From: Streptomyces marokkonensis
GTDB taxonomy: Bacteria; Actinomycetota; Actinomycetes; Streptomycetales; Streptomycetaceae
DNA: 64,000 nucleotides
Direction of reading: 5' to 3'
NCBI RefSeq assembly: GCF_008312835.1
Contig: NZ_VSKS01000002.1
Location: 62,001-126,000 of the forward strand
The position numbers were made by a program, and so were the translations under genes. The stretch's first letter is position 1, and every line of letters starts with the position of its first letter. The notes under the pieces were generated by a model that saw only the letters and a program-made list of their open reading frames with translations, did not search any database and was not told where the DNA came from. Shown one piece after another: positions 50,933 through 60,339 of the stretch.

Positions 50933-51076
50933 GGCCGGAGGCTCACTTCGTGGAGGGCTGCTAATTGGGGGACAGGGTACGCGGCCGGGGGGCGAGCCGT
51001 ACCGGCGCTGCGCAAAGCGGAGTCCGCGGGTTGGTCACACCGGTCGCCGCCTCTCGTGGACTGCGATGCTGGAGCC

Positions 51077-52306
51077 ATGAGCTACAGCACGGCCGGTTCC
51101 CTGCGGGCCGTCACTCTCGACGATGTGCGCGGCGCGCAGAAGATGCTCTCCGGCGTGGCGCGGACCACCGCGATGGAGGGCAGCAGGCACCTCTCCCAGC
51201 GGGTGGGCGCACCGGTGCACCTGAAGTGCGAGAACCTCCAGCGGACGGGGTCGTTCAAGCTGCGCGGCGCGTACGTCCGGATCGCCGGGCTGCTGCCCGA
51301 GGAGCGGGCCGCCGGTGTCGTCGCGGCGAGCGCCGGCAACCACGCGCAGGGCGTGGCGCTGGCGTCGTCGCTGCTCGGGGTGCGCTCCACGGTGTTCATG
51401 CCGAAGGGCGCCCCGTTGCCGAAGATCAGCGCGACCCGGGAGTACGGCGCCGAGGTGCGCCTGCACGGCCAGGTGGTCGACGAGACGCTGGCCGCGGCGG
51501 TGGAGTACGCGCACGAGACGGGCGCGGTGTTCATCCACCCCTTCGACCACCCGGACATCATCGCGGGCCAGGGCACGGTGGGTCTGGAGATCCTGGAGCA
51601 GTGCCCGGAGGTGCGCACGATCGTCGTCGGTGTCGGCGGGGGCGGGCTGGCCGCGGGGATCGCGGTCGCGGTGAAGGCGCTGCGGCCCGATGTGCGGATC
51701 GTCGGTGTGCAGGCGGCGGGCGCGGCGGCGTATCCGCCGTCGCTGGCGGCCGGCCGGCCGGTGGCGGTGCGCAACCCGGTGACGATGGCCGACGGGATCA
51801 AGGTGGGGCGGCCCGGTGACGTGCCGTTCGGGATCGTCGGCGAGCTGGTGGACGAGGTGTGCACGGTCACCGAGGACGAGCTGTCGGCCGCGCTGCTGCT
51901 GTGTCTGGAGCGGGCCAAACTGGTCGTCGAGCCGGCCGGGGCGAGTCCGGTCGCGGCGCTGCTGAGCCGTCCCGGGGCCTTCGAGGGGCCGGTCGTCGCG
52001 GTGCTGTCCGGCGGCAACGTGGACCCGGTGCTGATGGAGCGGGTGCTGCGGCACGGCATGGCGGCGCAGGGCCGCTACCTGGCCGTACGGCTGCGTCTGA
52101 CGGACCGGCCGGGCGCCCTCGCCTCGCTTCTGGGGGCGTTGTCAGTGGTCGATGCGAACGTTCTCGACGTGAGTCACGTACGGACCGATCCACGGCTCGG
52201 GCTCACGGAGGCGGAGGTCGAGCTGCACCTGGAGACGAAGGGCCCGGCGCACTGCGCCGAGGTCGAACAGGCCCTGCGCGCGGCGGGATACACGGTCATG
52301 GACTGA
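51077..52306 (+). CDS. ilvA: Threonine dehydratase (threonine ammonia-lyase)
   Basis: A 409-residue PLP enzyme converting threonine to 2-oxobutyrate, the first step to isoleucine or of threonine breakdown. The PLP lysine is in LQRTGSFKLRGAYVR; SAGNHAQGVA binds the carboxylate; GVGGGGLAAGIA holds the phosphate. The C-terminal ACT domain (YLAVRLRLTDRPGALASLLG) suggests allosteric control, though there is a single ACT-like domain rather than the double domain of E. coli IlvA. Both biosynthetic and catabolic roles remain open. Confidence 0.92.
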   Translation: MSYSTAGSLRAVTLDDVRGAQKMLSGVARTTAMEGSRHLSQRVGAPVHLKCENLQRTGSFKLRGAYVRIAGLLPEERAAGVVAASAGNHAQGVALASSLLGVRSTVFMPKGAPLPKISATREYGAEVRLHGQVVDETLAAAVEYAHETGAVFIHPFDHPDIIAGQGTVGLEILEQCPEVRTIVVGVGGGGLAAGIAVAVKALRPDVRIVGVQAAGAAAYPPSLAAGRPVAVRNPVTMADGIKVGRPGDVPFGIVGELVDEVCTVTEDELSAALLLCLERAKLVVEPAGASPVAALLSRPGAFEGPVVAVLSGGNVDPVLMERVLRHGMAAQGRYLAVRLRLTDRPGALASLLGALSVVDANVLDVSHVRTDPRLGLTEAEVELHLETKGPAHCAEVEQALRAAGYTVMD

Positions 52307-52350
52307 TGCCCGGAGGGGGTGTCACTCCTTCGTGTCATTCCATTGAGGGA

Positions 52351-52380
52351 CGCGATACATCGCGTTATGGTGAGTCTCAC
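52351..52380. promoter_or_regulatory. Two dyads upstream of the DrrAB-type exporter
   Basis: CGCGAT-AC-ATCGCG (52351-52364) is a perfect inverted repeat, and GTGAG-T-CTCAC (52370-52380) is another, 112-141 bp upstream of the ABC ATPase start. They are candidate operators for a TetR/PadR- or MarR-type repressor of drug export. An A-run near 52423 follows. Confidence 0.5.
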
Positions 52381-52491
52381 GTCACTGTCCGGCAGTCGTG
52401 TTCCGCTGCGGTGCCGGGCAAAAAAATCTCAGCACATCACCGCGCGCAAACCTAGGCTTTCCGGAGAAATCACGACGACGTGGAGACTCAT

Positions 52492-53517
52492 ATGCCAGGC
52501 GCCATCTATGCCGAAGGTCTGGTGAAGACCTTCGGTGACGTGAGGGCACTGGACGGCGTCGACCTCGAGGTCCCCGAGGGAACCGTCCTGGGCCTGCTCG
52601 GGCCGAACGGCGCGGGCAAGACCACCACCGTCCGCTGCCTCACCACCCTGCTGCGGCCCGACAGCGGCAAGGCCGTCGTCGCGGGCATCGACGTGCTGAG
52701 GCACCCCGACGCCGTGCGCCGGTCCATCGGCCTGTCCGGCCAGTTCGCCGCCGTCGACGAGTATCTGACCGGCCGCGAGAACCTGCAGATGGTCGGGCAG
52801 CTCTACCAGATGAAGGCGAAGGCCGCGAAGGCCCGCGCGGACGAACTGCTGGAACAGTTCAACCTCGCGGACGCCGCCGACCGCACCGCGAAGACCTACT
52901 CCGGAGGCATGCGCCGCCGGCTCGACCTCGCGGCGGCCCTGGTCGTGTCACCGCCGGTGATGTTCATGGACGAGCCGACGACCGGCCTGGACCCGCGCAA
53001 CCGCCAGCAGCTGTGGGAGGTGATCAAGCAGCTCGTCTCCGGGGGCACGACGCTGCTGCTCACCACCCAGTACCTGGAGGAGGCCGACCACCTGGCGCAC
53101 GACATCGCGGTCGTCGACCACGGCCGGGTCATCGCCCAGGGCACCTCCGACCAGCTCAAGGCCCGCACCGGTGGGGAACGGGTCGAGGTCGTGGTGCACG
53201 ACCGCGAGCACATCCCGGCCGCCTCCGCCCTCCTCGACAAGTACAGCCTGCGCGGCCCCGGTCAGGGCGACACCTCGGTCGAGGAGCACATGCGCAAGAT
53301 CACCACACCGGTCTCCGGCGGGGCGAAGCTCCTCGCCGAGATCATCCGCGAGCTCGACACCGACGGCATCGAGATCGACGACATCGGCCTGCGCCGCCCC
53401 ACCCTGGACGACGTCTTCCTCTCCCTCACCGGTCATGTCGCCGAGGCCGCGGCCGACGACGGCGCGCGGGACACCGAGAAGCCCCCCAGCGGTACCGCCC
53501 CGGCAAGGAGGCCCTGA
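52492..53517 (+). CDS. ABC transporter ATP-binding protein, DrrA type
   Basis: A 341-residue ATPase of the daunorubicin-resistance DrrA family. Walker A GPNGAGKTTT (about 35-44), Q-loop in GLSGQFAAVDEYLTG, ABC signature YSGGMRRRLDLA, Walker B VMFMDEPTTGLD, H-loop replaced by Gln (LLTTQYLEEAD), as is normal for DrrA-type proteins. The C-terminal 90 residues match the DUF4162-type extension (LRRPTLDDVFLSLTGH). I use the ATG at 52492, which has GGAG six bases upstream, rather than the GTG at 52480. It is followed after one base by the permease gene. Confidence 0.93.
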   Translation: MPGAIYAEGLVKTFGDVRALDGVDLEVPEGTVLGLLGPNGAGKTTTVRCLTTLLRPDSGKAVVAGIDVLRHPDAVRRSIGLSGQFAAVDEYLTGRENLQMVGQLYQMKAKAAKARADELLEQFNLADAADRTAKTYSGGMRRRLDLAAALVVSPPVMFMDEPTTGLDPRNRQQLWEVIKQLVSGGTTLLLTTQYLEEADHLAHDIAVVDHGRVIAQGTSDQLKARTGGERVEVVVHDREHIPAASALLDKYSLRGPGQGDTSVEEHMRKITTPVSGGAKLLAEIIRELDTDGIEIDDIGLRRPTLDDVFLSLTGHVAEAAADDGARDTEKPPSGTAPARRP

Positions 53518-53518
53518 C

Positions 53519-54364
53519 ATGAGTGCCGTCACCGACGCCGTGCGGGTCGCGCCACCCGGCAACCCCGTCGGCCAGTCGATCCGCGACTCCCTGGTCGTCG
53601 CCAAACGCAACCTGATCCGCATGGCCCGCATCCCCGAAGTGGTCATCTTCGGGCTCATCCAGCCGATCATGTTCGTCGTGCTGTTCTCGTACGTCTTCGG
53701 CGGCTCCATGGACATCGCCGGCAGCACCAGCCCGGAGGTCTACCGCGAGTTCCTGATGGCCGGGATCTTCGCCCAGACCGTCACCTTCGCCACCGCCGGA
53801 GCCGGTGCGGGCATCGCCGAGGACATGCACAAGGGGCTCATCGACCGCTTCCGCTCCCTGCCGATGGCGCGCGGCGCGGTGCTCACCGGCCGCACCCTCG
53901 CCGACCTGGTGCAGACGGCGCTCACCCTGCTCGTGCTCGCCGTGGTCGCCCTCCTGGTCGGCTGGCGCACCCACACCAGCGCCGGCGAGGTGCTCGGCGC
54001 GTTCGCGCTGCTGCTCCTGACCGGGTACGCCTTCACCTGGATCGGCGCGGTCATCGGCCTGTCGGTCCGCACCCCGGAGGCGGCCACCTCCGGCGGACTG
54101 GTCTGGCTCTTCCCGGTCACGTTCGTGTCGAACGCGTTCGTGGACTCCGGCAACATGACGCCCTGGCTGCGCCACATCGCCGACTGGAACCCGTTCAGCG
54201 CCACCGTCCAGGCCTGCCGCGAACTCTTCGGCAACCCCGGTGTCTCCACCTCGGACGCCTGGCCGATGCAGCACGCGGTGTGGGCCTCGCTGATCTACTC
54301 GGTCCTGATCATCGCGTTCTTCCGCACGCTCGCCGTGCGCAAGTACCGCTCGGCCGCGGCATGA
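53519..54364 (+). CDS. ABC-2 type permease, DrrB type
   Basis: A 281-residue membrane component with six predicted helices and the ABC-2 pattern: first helix VVIFGLIQPIMFVVLFSYVF, EDMHKGLIDRFRSLPMARGA as the cytoplasmic coupling region, and FVSNAFVDSGNMTPWLRHIADWNP before the last helix. AAGGAGG lies inside the end of the ATPase gene, so the pair is one unit. It would export a hydrophobic compound, drug or lipid; there is no biosynthetic cluster here to name a substrate. Confidence 0.92.
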   Translation: MSAVTDAVRVAPPGNPVGQSIRDSLVVAKRNLIRMARIPEVVIFGLIQPIMFVVLFSYVFGGSMDIAGSTSPEVYREFLMAGIFAQTVTFATAGAGAGIAEDMHKGLIDRFRSLPMARGAVLTGRTLADLVQTALTLLVLAVVALLVGWRTHTSAGEVLGAFALLLLTGYAFTWIGAVIGLSVRTPEAATSGGLVWLFPVTFVSNAFVDSGNMTPWLRHIADWNPFSATVQACRELFGNPGVSTSDAWPMQHAVWASLIYSVLIIAFFRTLAVRKYRSAAA

Positions 54365-54404
54365 CGAAACCCCCGGCGCCGCACAGGGTGCCGGGGGTTT
54401 CGTC
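54363..54404. terminator. Terminator hairpin after the ABC exporter
   Basis: GACGAAACCCCCGGC (54363-54377) and GCCGGGGGTTTCGTC (54390-54404) form a 15-bp stem with a 12-base loop, shared with the convergent greA gene. Confidence 0.92.
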
Positions 54405-54424
54405 GGGACATCGCGGGGAGCGGG

Positions 54425-54922
54425 TCAGCCGTTGTACGGCTCGGCCTTGAGGATCTTCACGGAGGCCTTCTTGCCGTTGGGCAGCTCGTACTCCGCGTCG
54501 TCGCCGACCTTGTGGCCCATCACGCCGGAGCCGAGCGGGGACTGCGGCGAGTAGGTCTCGACGTCGGCGCTCGCGTACTCACGCGAGGCGAGCAGGAACG
54601 TCAGCGTGTCGTCCTCGTCGCCGTCGAAGGCGATCGTCACGACCATGCCGGGCGCCACGGCGCCGTCGGCCGCCGGGGCCTCGCCGACCTTGGCGTTCTC
54701 GAGGAGCTGGGTGAGCTGGCGCACACGGAGCTCCTGCTTGCCCTGCTCCTCCTTGGCCGCGTGGTACCCGCCGTTCTCCCGCAGGTCGCCCTCCTCACGC
54801 GCGGCGGCGATCTTGGCGGCGATCTCCGTGCGCGCGGGACCAGTAAGGTACTCAAGCTCGTCCTTGAGCTTGTTGTACGCCTCCTGGGTCAGCCAGGTGA
54901 CGGACTCGCTGGTCTGGGTCAC
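54425..54922 (-). CDS. greA: Transcription elongation factor GreA
   Basis: A 165-residue factor that enters the RNA polymerase secondary channel and stimulates cleavage of backtracked RNA. The N-terminal coiled coil (about 10-78) carries the acidic tip region REEGDLRENGGYHAAKEEQG; the C-terminal FKBP-like domain includes SPLGSGVMGHKVGDDAEYEL and the end KASVKILKAEPY. I start at the GTG (VTQTSES) with GAGGAG upstream, giving a typical Gre length; the ATG at 54958 is 12 codons further. Confidence 0.95.
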   Translation of the reverse strand: MTQTSESVTWLTQEAYNKLKDELEYLTGPARTEIAAKIAAAREEGDLRENGGYHAAKEEQGKQELRVRQLTQLLENAKVGEAPAADGAVAPGMVVTIAFDGDEDDTLTFLLASREYASADVETYSPQSPLGSGVMGHKVGDDAEYELPNGKKASVKILKAEPYNG

Positions 54923-55091
54923 AGGTGCTCCTCGTAGGTACTGGGAAATACAAAGCATCGCCCTACCCAGAAGGATGGTCCTCCAGGGACGGGCGAAACC
55001 ACGAGCCTAACAATTCAGTGCCCGCAGGGGGAGGACATAAGCCACCAGACTCATGTCAGCGCAGGTCAGTGGCCGGGTATTCCCCGCCACA

Positions 55092-55490
55092 TCATCCCGC
55101 GTGGCAGCCGACCAGCTCGGCGGTGGTGCCCGGGGAGGTCGTGCGCAGGGTGACGACCTCGTCGATGCGCGTGGCGTCCTTGTCGAAGCGGAAATCGGCG
55201 CGGCCCACCTCGGCGCCGTCCTCGGCCTGGGAGCGCACCGTGCAGTACCCGGCGACGCCCGCGTCCTTGTGCACCTCGAGGTGCACCTTCACCGCGTCGT
55301 CGGAGATGTCGAAGCCGATCACCTCGGCGCTGATCTCGTTCTGCGCCACGTAGTGGTAGCCGAACCAGCCGATCAGCCCGAGCAGCAGCACCGACAGCAC
55401 GGCGCCGACGACCTTGAGGGTGCGGTCGGCACGCTGGTCCGAGGAGCGGCCGTAACGGCCCTCGGGCAGCCGCGTGCTCGACGTACTCAT
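55092..55490 (-). CDS. DUF4307 membrane protein
   Basis: A 132-residue protein of the actinobacterial DUF4307 family: polar N-terminus with GRYGRSSDQRADR, one membrane helix VVGAVLSVLLLGLIGWFGYHYV (about 27-48) and an extracytoplasmic beta-rich domain with two Cys (AGYCTV, VGCHAG) that may pair. It is divergent from mca and upstream of greA on the same strand. Function unknown; conserved next to mca and greA in my recollection of actinobacterial genomes. Confidence 0.88.
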   Translation of the reverse strand: MSTSSTRLPEGRYGRSSDQRADRTLKVVGAVLSVLLLGLIGWFGYHYVAQNEISAEVIGFDISDDAVKVHLEVHKDAGVAGYCTVRSQAEDGAEVGRADFRFDKDATRIDEVVTLRTTSPGTTAELVGCHAG

Positions 55491-55533
55491 GATCGTCTCC
55501 TCGGCAGGAAGGGACCCGCGTCCCCGTGGCGGT

Positions 55534-55559
55534 TTCCGGAGCGGAACTCCGGAATTTTT
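55534..55559 (+). promoter_or_regulatory. Inverted repeat followed by T5 between DUF4307 and mca
   Basis: TTCCGGA (55534-55540) and TCCGGAA (55548-55554) are perfect arms with a seven-base spacer, followed on the plus strand by TTTTT. It resembles a small intrinsic terminator or an operator in the divergent promoter region, 79 bp before mca. Confidence 0.45.
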
Positions 55560-55638
55560 CGTCCCCCGATTCGGTCACTATAGAAGCCTGCGACTGCGCC
55601 GCCGCACACAGGGCGCCTAACGACTTGAGGATTGAGTC

Positions 55639-56520
55639 TTGACTGACCAGCTGCGACTGATGGCCGTCCACGCCCACCCCGACGACGAGTCGAGCAAGGG
55701 CGCGGCCACCATGGCGAAGTACGTGTCCGAGGGGGTGGACGTGCTGGTGGTGACCTGCACGGGCGGGGAGCGCGGCTCCATCCTCAACCCGAAACTGCAG
55801 GGCGACGCGTACATCGAGGAGAACATCCACGAGGTACGCAAGAAGGAGATGGACGAGGCCCGCGAGATCCTCGGCGTGAAGCAGGAGTGGCTCGGCTTCG
55901 TCGACTCCGGCCTGCCCGAGGGCGACCCGCTGCCGCCGCTGCCGGAGGGCTGCTTCGCCCTGGAGGACGTCGACAAGGCGGCCGGTGAGCTGGTGCGCAA
56001 GATCCGCGCGTTCCGTCCCCAGGTGATCACCACGTACGACGAGAACGGCGGGTACCCGCACCCCGACCACATCATGACCCACAAGATCACGATGGTGGCG
56101 TTCGAGGGTGCGGCGGACGCCGGGAAGTACCCGGAGGACGAGTTCGGTCCGGCGTACCAGCCGCTGAAGGTGTACTACAACCAGGGCTTCAACCGCCCCC
56201 GCACCGAGGCGCTGCACCAGGCCATGCTGGACCGGGGCCTGGAGTCGCCGTACGGGGACTGGCTCAAGCGCTGGAGCGAGTTCGAGCGCAAGGAGCGCAC
56301 GCTCACCACGCACGTGCCGTGCGCCGACTTCTTCGAGATCCGCGACAAGGCGCTGATCGCGCACGCCACGCAGATCGATCCGGACGGGGGGTGGTTCCGG
56401 GTGCCGATGGACCTCCAGAAGAAGGTCTGGCCGACGGAGGAGTACGAGCTCGCGAAGTCGCTCGTCGATACCTCCCTCCCCGAGGACGACCTCTTCGCGG
56501 GCATCCGGGACAATGCCTGA
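55639..56520 (+). CDS. mca: Mycothiol S-conjugate amidase
   Basis: A 293-residue zinc amidase that cleaves mycothiol conjugates of electrophiles and drugs to a mercapturic acid for export and GlcN-Ins for reuse, a hallmark of actinobacteria. Motifs: LMAVHAHPDDESSKGAATMA (zinc His and Asp), TCTGGERG, NGGYPHPDHIM (zinc His), FNRPRTEALHQAML. The start is TTG with GAGG upstream; no better start exists. It is distinguished from MshB by the Lys in ESSKG and overall sequence. Overlaps the next small gene. Confidence 0.94.
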   Translation: MTDQLRLMAVHAHPDDESSKGAATMAKYVSEGVDVLVVTCTGGERGSILNPKLQGDAYIEENIHEVRKKEMDEAREILGVKQEWLGFVDSGLPEGDPLPPLPEGCFALEDVDKAAGELVRKIRAFRPQVITTYDENGGYPHPDHIMTHKITMVAFEGAADAGKYPEDEFGPAYQPLKVYYNQGFNRPRTEALHQAMLDRGLESPYGDWLKRWSEFERKERTLTTHVPCADFFEIRDKALIAHATQIDPDGGWFRVPMDLQKKVWPTEEYELAKSLVDTSLPEDDLFAGIRDNA

Positions 56521-56761
56521 CATGAGCGCAAGCGCAAGCCTGGCAATGACCCACCTGGTGCCCCTGGCCAAGGAGCTCGACGAGGACAAGGTGACTCCCG
56601 GCGTCCTCGGGTTCATCGTGTTCGCGGTGATGGCTCTGGCGGTGTGGGGCCTGATGAAGTCGATGAACCGGCACATGGGGCGGGTGAACTTCGTGGAGTC
56701 CGAGGAGACCGGGGGCGAGACGGGGAGCGTCGTGGCCGACGGGGGTAAGAAGTCCGCCTGA
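56513..56761 (+). CDS. Small single-pass membrane protein downstream of mca
   Basis: An 82-residue protein with one membrane helix (VLGFIVFAVMALAVWGLM, about 31-48), a short basic KSMNRHMGR and an acidic cytoplasmic tail. It overlaps the mca 3' end by eight bases (ATG at 56513; a second ATG at 56522 is possible), so the two genes are co-translated. Function unknown, but the coupling suggests a link with mca at the membrane. Confidence 0.8.
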   Translation: MPDMSASASLAMTHLVPLAKELDEDKVTPGVLGFIVFAVMALAVWGLMKSMNRHMGRVNFVESEETGGETGSVVADGGKKSA

Positions 56762-56799
56762 CCGCTGAGCGCTGCTGGGCGGTGTGAGCTGGGCACCCG

Positions 56800-56990
56800 G
56801 CGCTGGTGTGGGCCGGGGGGTGGTGGCGCAGCCCGGCGCCCGCGGGGTGCCTCCCCCACTCTCGGCTTCGCTCGAGCGGGAGGTACCCCCATCGCCCACC
56901 CGTGCCGCCCTGGGGGCACCTCCCAGGCCTTCAAGGCACCGGGGGAGGCACGACTGCCCGCAGCCGCGGTGACACGCGGCTGCTCGCCGT
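56800..56990. repeat. Truncated composite repeat, copy 4 (minus orientation)
   Basis: The gap between the small membrane protein and the NB-ARC gene contains CACTCTCGGCTTCGCTCGAG and GGGGGCACCTCCCAGGCCTT, matching the inserted block of copy 3 (25622-25745), and GGGGGAGGCACGACTGCCCG, matching its edge. The longer part shared by copies 1-3 is missing. Confidence 0.75.
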
Positions 56991-59900
56991 TACGGCTTTG
57001 ACGGCACCGTTACTCCCATGATCTCTCGGGCGTTGCGGCTGGGGACCATGCCGAGGTGCCAGGCCTGCCAGCCGGACTCCAGGGTGACGCCCCGTTCCAG
57101 GAGGAGCTGGTAGGCCTCCACGCAGTCGGTCAGCTTGCCGTCGCGGGCGGGGTGGGTGGCCCGGCCCAGCCGGGACAGCTCCTCCTGGGCCACCGCCGTA
57201 CCGACCTCCGTGCCGCCCGGCGCCGCGTACGGCAGCAGCGTGCAGCGCAGGAAGCGGGCCCAGTCCTCGCCGCGCCGGTCGCCGTACGACCCGAACAGGG
57301 TCACCGCCTCGTCGCACAGGGCGAGGGCCTGCTGCGTGCGCGCGTTGCCCGCGTCGACGACCGCCAGCTCCAGGCAGGTCCACGCCTCGCCGTGCGCCAC
57401 CCCGATCCGCTGGAAGTCGGCGCGGGCGTCCACCAGCAGCTGGCGGGCGAAGCCGGAGTTGCGCAGCGACCCCGTCCGGGCCGCCCGCTGGTCCCGGGTC
57501 ACCCGAGCCGAGTGGTGCCGGGCGCAGGCCAGTCCGTAGACGTCGCGCATCCGGGAGAACATCGTGCGGGCCCGTTCCAGCTCGCGTACCGCGCGGTCCA
57601 GGTCACCGGTCTCCTCCAGGGCCTGGCCCAGGTAGTACAGCGTCCAGGCCTCACCCCGCGCGTCCTCGTTGTCACGGTGCCGGGCGGCGGCCCGGCGCAG
57701 GTCCTCCACCGCCGGCGAGGCGTCACCGTCCACCAGCCGGGCCCGCGCCAGCTCCGTCAGCGCCCACGCCTCACCACGGGCGTCGCGCGTACGGCCGTAC
57801 AGGTCAAGGGCCGTGCGCAGTTCGCTCTCCGCGCGCGGCACGTCACCCATCCGCAGGTTCAGCTGCCCCAGCTGGAAGTGCGCCCACGCCTGCCCGTGCA
57901 GGGACTCGCCCGCGCGGTGCAGCACCAGCGACTCGGTGAGCAGGTCCAGGGCCTCGGCCAGCCGGGCGCGGTCCCGTTCCACCGCCGCCAGCGCGTGCAT
58001 CGTCCAGGCGCGGTCCGTGGCCAGCTCGGGCGCGGACTGCAGATCCAGCGACTCCCGCAGCCTCGCCGACGCCTCCGTCAGGTTGCCCTGGTGGTGCAGC
58101 GTGATGCCGAGCGAGGTCAGCGCCCGCGCCGCGCCCGCGTCGTGCTGCGCCTCCCGGTACAGGTCCACCACCGACGTCAGTGTGGCCCGCGCCGTGTCCA
58201 GCTCGCCGAGCTGCCGCGCCGCGATGCCGGTGCGCCACTGCACGGAGCGCACCAGCAGCCCCTCGTCCACGGCCTGCGCCAGCTCGTTGATCTCGCCGAG
58301 GCGGTAGAGGTCGCCGCGCAGCAGGCAGTAGTCGCACAGCGCGCCGAGCAGGTTCAGCACCGCTCCCCGGTCCACGCCCTCCGCGTGCCGCAGCGCCGCC
58401 GTGATGAAGCTCGACTCGTCGTCCAGCCAGCGCAGTGCCTCGTCCAGCGAGGTGAAGCCGTACGGGCCGAAGCGGTCCGAGCGGGTCGACATGTTGCCGT
58501 CGACCAGCCGCAGCACCGAGTCCGCGAGCTCGGCGTAGTTCACGATCAGCCGTTCCTGCGCGGCCGTGCGCTCGGCCGGGTCCTCCTCGTCGAGGAGCCG
58601 GGCCAGCGCGAACGCGCGGACGAGGTCGTGCAGCCGGTAGCGGCTGTGCCGTACGCGGTCGATCAGCCCGGCGCGGTCCAGCGCGGCCAGGTGCCGGGTC
58701 GCCTCGGCCTCGTCGGTGGCGAGGAGCGCCGCCACAGCGGCGGCACCCAGGGAGGCCCGGCCGGCCAGTGCCAGCCGGCGCAGCAGCCGGCGCAGGGTCT
58801 CGGGCTGGTCGGTGTAGCGCAGCCACAGGGCGCGCTCGACCGGCTCGACGGGCCCGTAGGCGCCCAGGTCGGTGGCGAGCGCGAGCGGCGAACGCGGACC
58901 CAGGGCCGCCCCGGCGACCCGCAGCGCCAGGGGCAGGCCCCCGCACAGCTCCCGCACCCGCTCGGCGGACTCGGCGTCGTACGGCCCCGAGGAGTCCTGC
59001 GCGGCGGCGGTGAGCAGCTCCTCCGCACCGGCGGCGTCCAGGGGCTCCACCGGCAGCTGGTGGACCCGGGCCGGCAGGTCGTCGGGCAGCCCGAGGGGTG
59101 CCCGGGAGGTGACCAGGACCAGGCTGTCGGAACGCTCCGGGATCAGCGTGCGGACCTGCTGCGGATCGGAGGCGTCGTCCAGCACGACCGTGACGGGCAT
59201 CCCGGTCAGGTGCTGGTGGTACAGCTCGCCCAGTCGTCTGACCTGCTGGTCCGGGGACGACCGCTCACGGAACAGCAGTTGTTCGCGCGGGGCGCCGAGC
59301 CGGTTCAGCAGATGCAGCAGCGCGTCCCGGGTGGACAGCGGGGACTCACCCGGGCTGTCGCCGCGCAGGTCGACGACGCAGGCGCCGCGGAAGTGGTCCT
59401 TCAGCTCGTGCGCGGCGCGCACCGCGAGCGTCGTGCGGCCGCTGCCGGACGCCCCGTGCAGCACCACCACCGTCGGCTGGGTCTCGGTACTGGCGCGGGC
59501 CGCCTGCACCCACTGCCTGATCCGCGCCATTTCCTGCCGTCGGCCGGCGAACGGGCCCAGCGGTTCGGGGAGTTGCCCGAAGGACTGCTCCAGCACGCTG
59601 CGTCCGCGGGCCGCCGCGCTCTTGTCCGTGCCGCGCAGCCGCGGTCCCGCCTTCTTCGGCCCCGTGGACGCGGCCAGCACCCGCTGCTGGTCCAGGAACG
59701 GGCGGATCCCGCGCACCTCCAGTGCCGTCAGCCACTGCAGCCGCAGCTGTTCCGGCCCGCCCGGCTGGCTCACCGTGCCGGCCCGGTGATGGGCGGCGGG
59801 CACATGGACGCCGGCCACCTTCACCACGGTCGCCGCCGCGCCGACGACGCCGACGGTCACGCCCGCGCCCAGCGCCGTCCCGGTGCCCGTGCCGAGCGCC

Positions 59901-60190
59901 ATGTCGGCGGCCACGGCCGCGAGCCCCGCCACCCCGGCCACCAGCAGCGGTGTCCCGGCGCCCTCGCGGGCGTAGCGCTGGCGGAAGGTGAGCCGGCCGG
60001 CCTCCGCCTCGTCCAGGGCACGCGTGTACGCCCCGTACTCCTCGGCCGCCGTCTCCGCCATCGCGTCCAGTGCCCCGCGGGCCCGTGCGAGCAGCACCTT
60101 CCCGTCCGTGCGTCCGCCCGACCGGCGCACCTCCTCCTCCACGGCCCGCGCCAACAGCCGCTCGGCATCAGCCCGGTGACTGTCCCGCAT
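56990..60190 (-). CDS. NB-ARC/TPR protein with two membrane segments
   Basis: A 1066-residue protein. Order: charged helical region (1-75), two hydrophobic stretches ([20 protein letters not shown] and [20 protein letters not shown], about 78-123), then an NB-ARC NTPase from about 215. Walker A reads [11 protein letters not shown], with Arg instead of Lys; Walker B is [10 protein letters not shown]; the GLPLA motif is [11 protein letters not shown]. About 550 C-terminal residues are TPR repeats (for example [20 protein letters not shown] and [20 protein letters not shown]). It resembles the AfsR-like NTPase/TPR portion but has no SARP DNA-binding domain. Probably a membrane-attached signalling ATPase; ligand and partner unknown. 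Confidence 0.85.
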   Translation of the reverse strand: MRDSHRADAERLLARAVEEEVRRSGGRTDGKVLLARARGALDAMAETAAEEYGAYTRALDEAEAGRLTFRQRYAREGAGTPLLVAGVAGLAAVAADMALGTGTGTALGAGVTVGVVGAAATVVKVAGVHVPAAHHRAGTVSQPGGPEQLRLQWLTALEVRGIRPFLDQQRVLAASTGPKKAGPRLRGTDKSAAARGRSVLEQSFGQLPEPLGPFAGRRQEMARIRQWVQAARASTETQPTVVVLHGASGSGRTTLAVRAAHELKDHFRGACVVDLRGDSPGESPLSTRDALLHLLNRLGAPREQLLFRERSSPDQQVRRLGELYHQHLTGMPVTVVLDDASDPQQVRTLIPERSDSLVLVTSRAPLGLPDDLPARVHQLPVEPLDAAGAEELLTAAAQDSSGPYDAESAERVRELCGGLPLALRVAGAALGPRSPLALATDLGAYGPVEPVERALWLRYTDQPETLRRLLRRLALAGRASLGAAAVAALLATDEAEATRHLAALDRAGLIDRVRHSRYRLHDLVRAFALARLLDEEDPAERTAAQERLIVNYAELADSVLRLVDGNMSTRSDRFGPYGFTSLDEALRWLDDESSFITAALRHAEGVDRGAVLNLLGALCDYCLLRGDLYRLGEINELAQAVDEGLLVRSVQWRTGIAARQLGELDTARATLTSVVDLYREAQHDAGAARALTSLGITLHHQGNLTEASARLRESLDLQSAPELATDRAWTMHALAAVERDRARLAEALDLLTESLVLHRAGESLHGQAWAHFQLGQLNLRMGDVPRAESELRTALDLYGRTRDARGEAWALTELARARLVDGDASPAVEDLRRAAARHRDNEDARGEAWTLYYLGQALEETGDLDRAVRELERARTMFSRMRDVYGLACARHHSARVTRDQRAARTGSLRNSGFARQLLVDARADFQRIGVAHGEAWTCLELAVVDAGNARTQQALALCDEAVTLFGSYGDRRGEDWARFLRCTLLPYAAPGGTEVGTAVAQEELSRLGRATHPARDGKLTDCVEAYQLLLERGVTLESGWQAWHLGMVPSRNAREIMGVTVPSKP

Positions 60191-60339
60191 GTGATGTCCC
60201 CCTCCGGCGGCGTCGGCCGGTTCCGGCCGCGTTCCCTGGTCACAAGTGTGTCGTGCGGGGGCCGCCGTGGGGAGAGGGCCGGATCGCCCGGCTGTGTGCT
60301 GCCGGGCTCCGGGGCGGGTACTGCGGCAGGATGGACACC

